From positions 44,943 to 108,942 of the forward strand of contig PBMZ01000178.1 in NCBI GenBank assembly GCA_002722955.1: a DNA stretch of 64,000 nucleotides. The letters run 5' to 3'. The notes under the pieces are model-generated. The model did not search any database and was not told the DNA's origin. It was given only the letters and a program-made list of their open reading frames with translations. Shown one piece after another: positions 54,436 to 62,249 of this stretch (positions are counted from its first letter, which is position 1; each line of letters opens with the position of its first letter). The DNA comes from Planctomycetaceae bacterium (lineage in GTDB: Bacteria > Planctomycetota > Planctomycetia > Planctomycetales > Planctomycetaceae). The position numbers and the translations under genes were made by a program.

Positions 54436-54918
54436 TTGGTTGATGAAGTTTGGAAGTCCCAGCTCTGGATTGCACATACGAGAATTCTACTCGACTCGTT
54501 TGAACATTTCCTGGGTCGGCCGTTGTTGTCGTATCGAGGGTCGGAAATCGAGGATTCGCAGGCGCTGTTTGAGAGCCCGTTCGTCGTGGTTTCTCATGGT
54601 ACTCAAGACGACCCAATATTGAATTATGGCAACGCAAAGGCCGTCGAACTGTGGGAAACGGACCTCGACACACTGTTGACAATGCCTTCTCGGAAAACTG
54701 CCGAGCCCGTGCATCGAGACGAGCGGGCGTCGATGCTCGAGCGGACAGTTCGAGACGGTTACATCGACGATTATGCCGGAATCCGCATCACAGCCACCGG
54801 AAAGCGGATTCGCATCGACCAGGCGACGGTCTGGAATCTGATCGACTCGGACGGCCACCGAGTCGGCCAAGCGGCCACGTTTTCGGAGTGGGTAATGCTT
54901 GAGGGTGAGTCGGAGTGA
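54436..54918 (+). CDS. MEKHLA domain protein
   Basis: The MEKHLA signature is clear: 'ILNYGNAKAVELWETDLDTLLTMPSRKTAEPVHRDERASMLERTVRDGYIDDYAGIRITATGKRIRIDQATVWNLIDSDGHRVGQAATFSEW'. MEKHLA is a PAS-related ligand-binding fold, found alone in bacteria and at the C-terminus of plant HD-ZIP III regulators. The start is uncertain: TTG 54436 (160 residues) follows GGAAGG, while the frame is open from TTG 54379. The protein is cytoplasmic and probably monocistronic; a hairpin follows at 54925. Confidence 0.85.
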   Translation: MVDEVWKSQLWIAHTRILLDSFEHFLGRPLLSYRGSEIEDSQALFESPFVVVSHGTQDDPILNYGNAKAVELWETDLDTLLTMPSRKTAEPVHRDERASMLERTVRDGYIDDYAGIRITATGKRIRIDQATVWNLIDSDGHRVGQAATFSEWVMLEGESE

Positions 54919-54924
54919 AGATCG

Positions 54925-54953
54925 AGACGCCCGGCTTCGAGAAGACGGCGTCT
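54925..54953 (+). terminator. Hairpin after the MEKHLA gene
   Basis: AGACGCC (54925-54931) pairs with GGCGTCT (54947-54953), enclosing a CGGCTTCGAGAAGA loop, followed by TTT. It begins seven bases after the stop codon. Confidence 0.6.
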
Positions 54954-55175
54954 TTGCCTCACACCAAATAACATCCAATGCCGGAATCTGACGAAACGTT
55001 TTCCATTATTGGATTCATTTGCGTACAATCGACGAATGACGAGAAGCGGGCCACAACTTTTCGCCGAGTCGCTGTGGTCAGCCGTAACGCGGCGATGTTC
55101 AATACTTGGCTGAATATGCATAAATTGCTGCTGGGGCAGGACTTAGGTGCAACACGATTGAAGTGAGAAGTCAAC

Positions 55176-56798
55176 ATGACGCAATTGGCCCGTTTTGCTA
55201 AACACCTCGCGTTCTTTTTCCTTTTGGCTCTGATCGTGACCGCGGTCGCGGGACGGGGACTGACGGCAAAAGACAAAGTTCTCAGCGCCGAGGATACTGG
55301 CGAGTCCTTCGAGCTAAAAACCGTCCAAAAGCTGAAGTATTCCGGCAAGCTCACCTACACGGTCAGCTTGGCGGTCGAGAATAAATCGGACGAAACGCAA
55401 AACGGCCCCATCGCCGTCTCGCTGGAAAAGGTGACTCCCAGCCGGCTCGAATTGGACGAAGCCGACGACGAGATTGATGGCAACCAGATCATCGTGCTCT
55501 TGTTAGCCGACGAGCAACTCAAACCTCGTTCGACTTCAAAGCCTGTCAAAGTCGTGTTCTCGGTCAAGCGACGATTGAGTGCCCGCGAACGCCGCGACTT
55601 TGAACTCAAGGCCAAGATTGTGCGTCTCACCCTTGGCGAGGCACCTGCTGACGAACCGAAGGATGAACCATCCAAGCAGCCTTCAAAGACGACTCAATCA
55701 GGCAAGAAAGCCGCTGGTGGAACGGGCGGTGGTGGCGGTGGCAACAAAAGTCAACAAGGCGACGACGATGACCCCGTCAAACGCCAAGCCATCGAGAAGG
55801 TCACCAAAGCACAAGACGAATTCACCAAGTCGTTCCTTCCCAAGAAAGACGTTCATGGGACGGCCACGGGATTGGACGACAATGGCAACCCAGTCATTAA
55901 GGTGTTCATCGAGAAGCCCGGTGCTGGCGACGTGCCCAAACAGTATCGAGGCGTTGTGATCGAGACCATCGTCACAGGTCCTTTGGTACCTGATTGGCAG
56001 CAACAAGACGATGAGGCCGGCGATCCAAGGCGACGATTTGAGCGACCTTCTCCAATCGGTGTGTCGGTCGGAAACCTTGAAAAGGGGTGTGCGGCTGGCA
56101 CGATCGCTTGCCGAGTTCGCGATGCTGAGGGAGTGCGTTATGCACTGAGCAATAATCACGTGTTCGCGATGACGAACAAGGGGCGTCCTGGTGACCGAAT
56201 TGCTCAACCTGGCCGAGCAGACTCCGGATGCGACCGCTCAGACAGTAACGTCATCGGCGAACTGACCGAATTTGTCGAAATCCAACTTGGGGGAAGAAAT
56301 AAGGTTGATGCGGCGATCGCACGGATTGATCCAGGACAACTCGGCACATCGACTCCATCTAATGGTTATGGGGACCCCGCCAATGAGACTCGATCTGCTC
56401 AATTGGGCCTGCGAGTTCAGAAATACGGCCGCTCCACCGGACTAACTCGCGGTCGCGTTGTGGGGGTCAACGCTACGGTGTATGTCGGATTCAAGAAAGA
56501 CAGCAACACTCGCTTCGACGACCAAGTTGTGGTCAGAGGTGGTGGTGAATCGAAATTCATCACCGGTGGCGACTCGGGCAGTTTGCTGGTGAGCGATCCT
56601 GGTCGTCAACCAGTTGGCTTGTTGTTCGCCGGGAGCGTTGGTGGAACCTATGGCATCGCCAATGACATCAATGAGGTGTTGAAAGAACTGAAGGTTCAAA
56701 TCGATGGCGGCGGCGCAGCATTTGATCCTCCAGCGAAGAACGCCAAGAGTGGCCCGCGGGGTCGACGGGCCAAAGGTGGGGTCGTCACCAACAAGTAG
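55176..56798 (+). CDS. Exported trypsin-like serine protease (Nal1-like)
   Basis: The 540-residue protein has a signal peptide (hydrophobic residues 9-25). Residues 35-150 are a beta-rich domain, 155-200 a charged/Gly-rich linker (GGTGGGGGGNKSQQGDDDD), and 215-520 a chymotrypsin-fold domain. The triad is visible: H328 in 'LSNNHVFA', D378 in 'VDAAIARID' and S467 in 'GGDSGSLLV'. The 'CRVRDAEGVRYALSNNHV' lead-in recalls bacterial relatives of plant NAL1 proteases rather than HtrA; there is no PDZ domain. It is monocistronic, with a terminator at 56834. Confidence 0.85.
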   Translation: MTQLARFAKHLAFFFLLALIVTAVAGRGLTAKDKVLSAEDTGESFELKTVQKLKYSGKLTYTVSLAVENKSDETQNGPIAVSLEKVTPSRLELDEADDEIDGNQIIVLLLADEQLKPRSTSKPVKVVFSVKRRLSARERRDFELKAKIVRLTLGEAPADEPKDEPSKQPSKTTQSGKKAAGGTGGGGGGNKSQQGDDDDPVKRQAIEKVTKAQDEFTKSFLPKKDVHGTATGLDDNGNPVIKVFIEKPGAGDVPKQYRGVVIETIVTGPLVPDWQQQDDEAGDPRRRFERPSPIGVSVGNLEKGCAAGTIACRVRDAEGVRYALSNNHVFAMTNKGRPGDRIAQPGRADSGCDRSDSNVIGELTEFVEIQLGGRNKVDAAIARIDPGQLGTSTPSNGYGDPANETRSAQLGLRVQKYGRSTGLTRGRVVGVNATVYVGFKKDSNTRFDDQVVVRGGGESKFITGGDSGSLLVSDPGRQPVGLLFAGSVGGTYGIANDINEVLKELKVQIDGGGAAFDPPAKNAKSGPRGRRAKGGVVTNK

Positions 56799-56833
56799 TC
56801 TCGCCCGATGTGGTGGTGATGCGTTGAGAATTT

Positions 56834-56867
56834 AAAGGCCCGGCTTTTTCGAAAAACCGGGCCTTTT
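56834..56867 (+). terminator. CCCGG-type terminator after the protease gene
   Basis: AAAGGCCCGG and CCGGGCCTTT form a stem, with TTTTT-AAAAA pairing above one bulged C and a two-base loop; a T-run closes the right side. It lies 36 bases past the stop codon. Confidence 0.8.
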
Positions 56868-56988
56868 GTCATCGTATCGTCGCAGAATTGCCCGCTCTTT
56901 TGCTCGCTCTCGCGGACGCATCCAGTTACGATTCAGGCACATGCTGCGTCGCCGAGAATCTTGCAACTAGGACTTAGGACTGAGAGCG

Positions 56989-58098
56989 ATGGCAAAGAAA
57001 AAAGCGAAGAAGAAAGCCGTCAAGGTCGCGGAAGCTCCAGGGATGCCGGCTGCTGGAATACCTGCGATGCCTCAAGCGGGAATGATGCCAGGACAACCTG
57101 CTGCCGCGGGCGGCGCGAATCCCATGATGCAGATGATGCAAATGATGCAGATGATGATGGGAGGCGGCGTCGGGCCCGCCGTTGTCGATCCGTCGGCGAT
57201 GCCGTTTTCGGGCGGTAAAGTTGCCCAGGATGATGACCCTGGCTTGGATGCCGAAATCATTCGTCCGGCTCTATTGGACACCTTGCTGAAGACTCAGGAA
57301 GCCGTACCGTTTGGAAGCGTGTTGGATTTGTTGTGCTTGACCGATGATGGATCGCACTCGCTGGGTGGCGTTCCCAAAGGTTGCACGATCGCCTTTGCGG
57401 GACCTCCCGGGAAAGGAAAGACGCGAACTGCGTTGGCGGGGATGGCCAAGGTAGCTGCCGAAGGCGAACGCGTTGCTTTTGTTGTCGCCGAGGAAGGTTT
57501 TCACGACGGCGAAGAAAGTGGTCGCGACGACCTGTGTTCTCGGATGGTCAAAGTCGGCATGTCCGCGACCGGGTTGGACGAGTCCAAATTTCGCAAGCAA
57601 GTTCTAGACAATATCTACGTGCTTGAGAGTCAATATCATAAAGGACAAACGTGGGACGACTTCGTCGGCAAGTACCGTTATTTGGTCGAGCATGAAGAGA
57701 TTTCGTTTGTCGTCATTGATTCCTTGAACATGCTCGATCCATCACGAAATCGAACGGCGGATAATCTTTCGTCGTTGAAAACTTACAATCACGAGCAAGG
57801 CATCACCTGCATTTGCATCGGCCAGATTCGCGACACAGGAGCCCCTGTTGGCGGCGAGGCTTTACAGCATACCGCCGATGTCGTGTTCTTGATGGAAGAG
57901 GTGTCATTGGGATCGAAGGAGATCGCAGAGATTTGGGGCGGCAAATATCGCGACAAGATTGACGTCGTTCGCGCCGTTAAGAGTGTGACGACACCAACAT
58001 TTCCGCACGCTGTCAGGGTTGGCCGTGATGAGGGAACAGGCGTGTTAGTGGTTCATGAAGCGCATCCCGAAATGTATGCGACTTTGCCGGTGGGATAG
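56989..58098 (+). CDS. RadA/KaiC-like RecA-fold ATPase with Met-rich linker
   Basis: The 369-residue protein has a Lys-rich start (KKKAKKKAVKV), an Ala/Pro/Met-rich stretch with a near-perfect Met/Gln run at residues 46-57, and a RecA-fold core. Walker A GPPGKGKT is at 138-145, preceded by 'SLGGVPKGCTIAFAG' as in RadA and KaiC, and Walker B FVVID is at 240-244 followed by 'SLNMLDPSRNRTADNLSSL'. 'CICIGQIRDTGAPVGGEALQHTADVVFLME' matches the RadA segment 'GHVTKEG-IAGPRVLEHMVD'. It lacks the RadA zinc finger and Lon-like domain. A regulatory or DNA-related ATPase of the cytoplasm is likely; the partner is unknown. The pilin-like gene follows 13 bases later. Confidence 0.8.
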   Translation: MAKKKAKKKAVKVAEAPGMPAAGIPAMPQAGMMPGQPAAAGGANPMMQMMQMMQMMMGGGVGPAVVDPSAMPFSGGKVAQDDDPGLDAEIIRPALLDTLLKTQEAVPFGSVLDLLCLTDDGSHSLGGVPKGCTIAFAGPPGKGKTRTALAGMAKVAAEGERVAFVVAEEGFHDGEESGRDDLCSRMVKVGMSATGLDESKFRKQVLDNIYVLESQYHKGQTWDDFVGKYRYLVEHEEISFVVIDSLNMLDPSRNRTADNLSSLKTYNHEQGITCICIGQIRDTGAPVGGEALQHTADVVFLMEEVSLGSKEIAEIWGGKYRDKIDVVRAVKSVTTPTFPHAVRVGRDEGTGVLVVHEAHPEMYATLPVG

Positions 58099-58111
58099 TC
58101 GAGCTTCATAA

Positions 58112-58990
58112 GTGTATCCGTTGAAGGAGAAATCGTTGCGAACTGCGTGCCGACATCGACGACCGAAAGCATTCACCTTGGTGGAAATGCTTGTGGTCAT
58201 GGTCGTTATCATGGTGTTGATCGCGCTACTGCTTCCTGCTATTCAGGCGACGCGCGAGAACGCTCGGCGAACGAGCTGTGTTGCTCACTTGCACCAGATC
58301 GGCTTGGCATTAGAGAACTACCGTCACGCACACAGCGTCTTGCCGCCAGGCACGGTCAACCCGACCGGGCCAATTCAAACTCTTTCATCGGGCTACCACT
58401 ACAGCTGGATGGTTCAAATACTGCCCTTTGTCGATGTTACGAATGTGTTTAACCACTTCGATTCGAGTGTCGGCGTCTACGATCCCTTGAACGAGAAGCC
58501 GGCGACGCAGCGCATCGATGTCTATCTTTGTCCGTCGATGCCGATTGGCGGCGCCTCGACATCGTACGCGGGATGTCATCATGATCGGGAAGCCCCAATC
58601 GATGTGGATAACGATGGCGTCCTGTTCCTCAACAGCAGTATCAAATTAGAAGACATCACCGACGGAGCGTCTCACACGATCTTCATCGGCGAAGCCGGTT
58701 CGATGATGTTTGGCTGGGCTTCCGGAACAAGCGACACACTGCGAAACGTCGGCAGCTCATTGGGCGGCGGATACAACCCTTACGCCAGTTTGCGAGATCG
58801 TGGTGACAACTCCACCAAGAAACCGGGATCCGCTTCGACGGTCGTTGGCTCGTTTCAAATGGTGCACGTTGGCGGGACGCTGTTTGGTTTTGGCGACGGC
58901 ACGGTTCGCTTAGTGTCGGAAACCGTGGACAACAAGATCTTCCGCCGACTTGCCAACAGGCACGATGGCGAGTTCACGGGGCGATTTTGA
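58112..58990 (+). CDS. DUF1559 type-IV-pilin-like protein
   Basis: The 292-residue product starts at GTG 58112. A prepilin leader ends 'RRPKA' with the mature start F21-T-L-V-E25, Glu at +5 and a long hydrophobic helix (MLVVMVVIMVLIALLLPAI). 'ARRTSCVAHLHQIGLALENYRHAHSVLPPG' then starts DUF1559, which ends in 'VVGSFQMVHVGGTLFGFGDGTVR'. Planctomycetes have dozens of these pseudopilin-like secreted proteins, of unknown role. It is probably co-transcribed with the ATPase 13 bases upstream; whether they work together is not known. Confidence 0.9.
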   Translation: MYPLKEKSLRTACRHRRPKAFTLVEMLVVMVVIMVLIALLLPAIQATRENARRTSCVAHLHQIGLALENYRHAHSVLPPGTVNPTGPIQTLSSGYHYSWMVQILPFVDVTNVFNHFDSSVGVYDPLNEKPATQRIDVYLCPSMPIGGASTSYAGCHHDREAPIDVDNDGVLFLNSSIKLEDITDGASHTIFIGEAGSMMFGWASGTSDTLRNVGSSLGGGYNPYASLRDRGDNSTKKPGSASTVVGSFQMVHVGGTLFGFGDGTVRLVSETVDNKIFRRLANRHDGEFTGRF

Positions 58991-59012
58991 AGTTCGATCT
59001 TGGCGACGGCAC

Positions 59013-59040
59013 GGCTCATCACTCGGAGAGTGATGGCTAC
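59013..59040. repeat. 28-bp gene-end element, copy 3
   Basis: Identical to 17171-17198, same orientation. It lies between the converging pilin-like (stop 58990) and argG (stop 59047) genes. Confidence 0.88.
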
Positions 59041-59046
59041 ATTGGC

Positions 59047-60261
59047 TTAGTACTCGCGAGGATAAACGCCGCCTTGGACGCGGCTGGGGAGTCCCATGAT
59101 TCGCAAGAAGCCTTCAGCGTCGTCTTGGTTGTAGGCACCCTCTTCATCCATGCTGGCGATTTCGGCATCGTACAAGCTCTTCTCAGCATGACGAGCGTCC
59201 ATCAAGATGTTGCCTTTGTAGAGGTTGAGGCTGACTTCGCCGGTGACTCGTTCTTGTGCCTTCTTGATAAACGACAGCAGTGCGTCCATTTTCGGAACGT
59301 ACCAGAAGCCGTAGTAAACCATCTCGGCAACTTCCGGCGAGAGCCGGTCTCGCAAGTGGGTTAGATCGCGGTCGAGCGTCAATTGCTCAATCGCCTGGTG
59401 AGCGGCGTAGAGAACGGTCATGCCGGGGGCTTCGTAAACGCCGCGGCTTTTCATGCCAACGAATCGGTTTTCGATGATGTCGATTCGCCCGACACCGTTG
59501 CGGCCAGCAATTTCATTTAGCGCGGTCACCATTTGGAATGGTGTCTTGGCTTCCCCATTCAATGTGACGGGGACTCCACTTTCGAAGCCAATCCGGACAT
59601 TTTCTCGGGCGTCTGGTGCCTCTTCCGGAGAGACCGTCATCGCGAAATCAATGATGTCATAACCGTTGACCGCGGGGTCCTCGAGCCGTCCGGCTTCGTA
59701 GCTGACGTGCAAACAGTTGGCGTCCGAACTGTAAGGCTTCTCGGCAGTCGCCTGCACGTCGATGTTGTGTTCTGCACAGTATTGAATCAGCTCGCGTCGT
59801 CCGGGGAATCGGTCTCGGAATCGTTTGATTCGCCACGGAGCAATCATTTTGACATCGGGCTGCAGAGCCTCGGCAGCAAGTTGGAATCGGCACTGATCGT
59901 TGCCCTTCCCCGTCGCCCCATGAGCATAAGCTTCGGCGTTCACTTCCCGAGCGACTTGCAAGCAAGCCTTCGAGATCAACGGCCGCGCGATGGATGTACC
60001 CAGCAGGTACGTCGTTTCGTATTTTGCTTGCCACTGCAAAACGGGAAAGGCGAAATCGCGGCACAGCTCTTCTTGAACGTCGATCAATCGAGACGACGCG
60101 GCTCCGTGTTTGTTGGCCTTCTCGACCATCGCCTCGTGGTCTTCGCCGGGTTGCCCGAAGTAGACGTAAACGCAATGCACATCGTATCCCTCTTCTTGCA
60201 ACCAATTCAGGATGACGGATGTGTCCAAACCACCGGAGTAAGCAAGTACGCAGCTAGGCAT
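59047..60261 (-). CDS. argG: Argininosuccinate synthase
   Basis: The 404-residue enzyme joins citrulline and aspartate with ATP, the penultimate step of arginine synthesis. The pyrophosphatase loop 'AYSGGLDTSVIL' is at residues 7-18, with 'GATGKGNDQCRFQL', 'YSSDANCLHVSYEAG' and 'MTVLYAAHQAIEQLTLD' in family order. Length is standard. ATG 60261 is the only start that includes the loop. It is probably transcribed alone, since the hairpin at 60386 separates it from hpt. Confidence 0.97.
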   Translation of the reverse strand: MPSCVLAYSGGLDTSVILNWLQEEGYDVHCVYVYFGQPGEDHEAMVEKANKHGAASSRLIDVQEELCRDFAFPVLQWQAKYETTYLLGTSIARPLISKACLQVAREVNAEAYAHGATGKGNDQCRFQLAAEALQPDVKMIAPWRIKRFRDRFPGRRELIQYCAEHNIDVQATAEKPYSSDANCLHVSYEAGRLEDPAVNGYDIIDFAMTVSPEEAPDARENVRIGFESGVPVTLNGEAKTPFQMVTALNEIAGRNGVGRIDIIENRFVGMKSRGVYEAPGMTVLYAAHQAIEQLTLDRDLTHLRDRLSPEVAEMVYYGFWYVPKMDALLSFIKKAQERVTGEVSLNLYKGNILMDARHAEKSLYDAEIASMDEEGAYNQDDAEGFLRIMGLPSRVQGGVYPREY

Positions 60262-60385
60262 GATTCTCAGTTCGCTAATGAAGAGAAAGTTTGTGTTGAG
60301 ACATTCGCTCGAAAAATGCGAGCAAAAAGTATAGCCAGATTCATCGCCGAATCACCAGTAACTGGCGATGCAAATCCCTGGAACG

Positions 60386-60418
60386 AGATGCCCGGCTTCT
60401 TGGAGAAGCCGGGCATCT
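60386..60418 (-). terminator. CCCGGCTT-type hairpin after hpt
   Basis: A perfect 15-bp stem (60386-60400 with 60404-60418, loop TGG) lies 11 bases beyond the hpt stop. It is the longest stem of this family in the window. Confidence 0.78.
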
Positions 60419-60428
60419 AAACCCAGAC

Positions 60429-60947
60429 CTACAAATCGCTATTTTCCAGTGTGGCGATGAAGGGCAAGTGGCGGTAATCGTCGTTGTAATCCAAGCCATA
60501 GCCGACAACGAACTCGTCCGGAATCCGAAAACAATGGTAGTCCGGTTCGACGTCGACGGTGCTGCGTCCCTCTTTCCATAACAGAACGGCACTGCGCAGA
60601 CTGCGCGGTTTTCCGTCGGAGATGGTTTTCATCAAGGCTTCCAAAGTCTGCCCGGTGTCGTAAATGTCATCGATCAACAGGACGTCCCGGTCTGTGATGT
60701 CTGGGAGCAGACTATCGTTCACAGACAACTCTCCCGGCGTTGTGGTTCGGCCGCGGTAACTTGAGGCCTGGATCAAGCCGACTCTCAGGGGCAAGTCGAT
60801 CCGGCGAATCAAATCCGACAACAAAATGATGCTTCCGGTTAAGACTCCCAGCACGGTCAATGGCAGCCCGCGATAGTCAGCGGCAAGCTGCTGACCTAAG
60901 CGGTTAACTTCTCTCGCAATGTCGGCTTCTTCGATCAGCGTTTTCAA
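60429..60947 (-). CDS. hpt: Hypoxanthine phosphoribosyltransferase
   Basis: The product converts hypoxanthine or guanine plus PRPP to IMP or GMP. The PRPP-binding motif 'DVLLIDDIYDTGQTLEAL' and the C-terminal 'VVGYGLDYNDDYRHLPFIATL' are both intact. TTG 60947 is the preferred start: AAGGTAGG lies six bases upstream, the protein then begins 'MKTLIEEADIAREVNRLGQQ' as family members do, and the length is 172. The frame stays open to GTG 60992, which would overlap the propeller gene. It lies just downstream of the PQQ propeller. Confidence 0.93.
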   Translation of the reverse strand: MKTLIEEADIAREVNRLGQQLAADYRGLPLTVLGVLTGSIILLSDLIRRIDLPLRVGLIQASSYRGRTTTPGELSVNDSLLPDITDRDVLLIDDIYDTGQTLEALMKTISDGKPRSLRSAVLLWKEGRSTVDVEPDYHCFRIPDEFVVGYGLDYNDDYRHLPFIATLENSDL

Positions 60948-60970
60948 GTTTCCTACCTTGGTCTCGTCGG

Positions 60971-62200
60971 TCACTTGCCAACACGGACACACTTCAATTG
61001 GCCGCCACCGTGGACGTACAGCAGTCCATTCGAAAGAGCCGGCAATGCACGCGTGACTCCGCGGAATAATTGCGTGCTTGCCAGTTGTTGGTAGCCTTGA
61101 GGGCTGGCTTTGAACATCGTCAATCCACCAGTTGTCGTGACGAACAGAATCTTGCCATCAGCCAACAGCATGCTTCCGTAGTCGTAGCCGCGTTTCTCCC
61201 AGACAACCTTTTGCGTCTTGGGATCAATGCATCGCAAGACCGCTCCCGTGGCGCGTTCTTGGCCGTGAACACCGTAAATCAACCCTTTGTGAACAATGGG
61301 TGTCATGTAGTGCATGGAAAGCAATTCATCGCTGCTCCACAGAGTCTGTTGGCCTTGACCGCTTAGCTTCGCGTACACCGCGCCGACTCCGTAATGTGAC
61401 GTCACAAACAGATGCCCGTCGAAGACAATTGGAGATGACGCGTTGACGGTGGGGCCTCGGCGGCCGAAGGGGAACTCGAATTGGATTTTGCCATTGGCTG
61501 GATCCACAGAAACCGTCTTTAGCCGAGTCACGAAGATCACGTTTCGCTTGCCATCGACTGTTGCGGCGACCGGCGACGAGTAGCTTGCGTGTTCGTTCGA
61601 CACTTTCCAAGCGATTGTTCCTTTGTCCAACTTAAAGGCAACGATGCCGGCGCCTTCGCGTGATCCAACATTCACAATGATGTTGTCCCCCTCAACGATC
61701 GGCGTGCTACCCGCGCCAAAGTAGCCTTCCGGTGCATTGAAATCATCGTGTGTCTTTCGAGACCAGATGACTTTGCCGTTCGACATGCTCAGGCAATGCA
61801 GGCCGCCCTGTGGTCCATACACATAGACGTTGCCACCATGAATCAGCGGCGTGCATCGAGGGCCGCTGTCATTGCTAAAGCCGGTTTGGTACGAAGTCGG
61901 GAACTTCTTCGTCCACTTTATGTCGCCGGTCTTGGCATCCATCGACTCGACAATCAAATCGTCCGAGTCACGGTGAAACAAAACGGCGTTGCCTTTCGAA
62001 ACGGCGATGCCGCCAAAGCCGCTGCCTACACTGCGGCTCCATGCCAACTTCGGTCCGCCGGCCGGCCAAAAATCGGCTAACTTCTCGTCAGCAGGGGCGA
62101 TGCCATTTCGATTCGGACCAAGGATTTGTGGCCAGTCGCCCGCATGGGCAAAACCTGTCGATACGCAAATCGTCAACAGCAACACGATTCGGAATTGCAT
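60971..62200 (-). CDS. Secreted PQQ-type beta-propeller protein
   Basis: The 409-residue product has a signal peptide (cleavage near AHA-GD), 'WPQILGPNRNGIAPADE', and blades with 'MDAKTGDIKWTKKFP', 'LSMSNGKVIWSR' and 'IDPKTQKVVWEKRGYD'. It is the most regular of the four PQQ propellers in the window. It lies between purD and hpt in the same direction, so two purine genes flank an envelope protein, which is probably a chance arrangement. Confidence 0.87.
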   Translation of the reverse strand: MQFRIVLLLTICVSTGFAHAGDWPQILGPNRNGIAPADEKLADFWPAGGPKLAWSRSVGSGFGGIAVSKGNAVLFHRDSDDLIVESMDAKTGDIKWTKKFPTSYQTGFSNDSGPRCTPLIHGGNVYVYGPQGGLHCLSMSNGKVIWSRKTHDDFNAPEGYFGAGSTPIVEGDNIIVNVGSREGAGIVAFKLDKGTIAWKVSNEHASYSSPVAATVDGKRNVIFVTRLKTVSVDPANGKIQFEFPFGRRGPTVNASSPIVFDGHLFVTSHYGVGAVYAKLSGQGQQTLWSSDELLSMHYMTPIVHKGLIYGVHGQERATGAVLRCIDPKTQKVVWEKRGYDYGSMLLADGKILFVTTTGGLTMFKASPQGYQQLASTQLFRGVTRALPALSNGLLYVHGGGQLKCVRVGK

Positions 62201-62249
62201 TAATGGTTATCCTCTTGAAGCACCAATGATCAATGAAAGCGACATTTGC

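Noticed and set aside
57125..57160. Met/Gln run as a simple DNA repeat in non-coding sequence
   Set aside because: It is inside a long intact frame with Walker motifs, so it is a coding low-complexity stretch.
60429..62200. Functional purine operon including the PQQ propeller
   Set aside because: Order and strand fit co-transcription, but nothing links the exported propeller to purine synthesis; adjacency alone is weak evidence.
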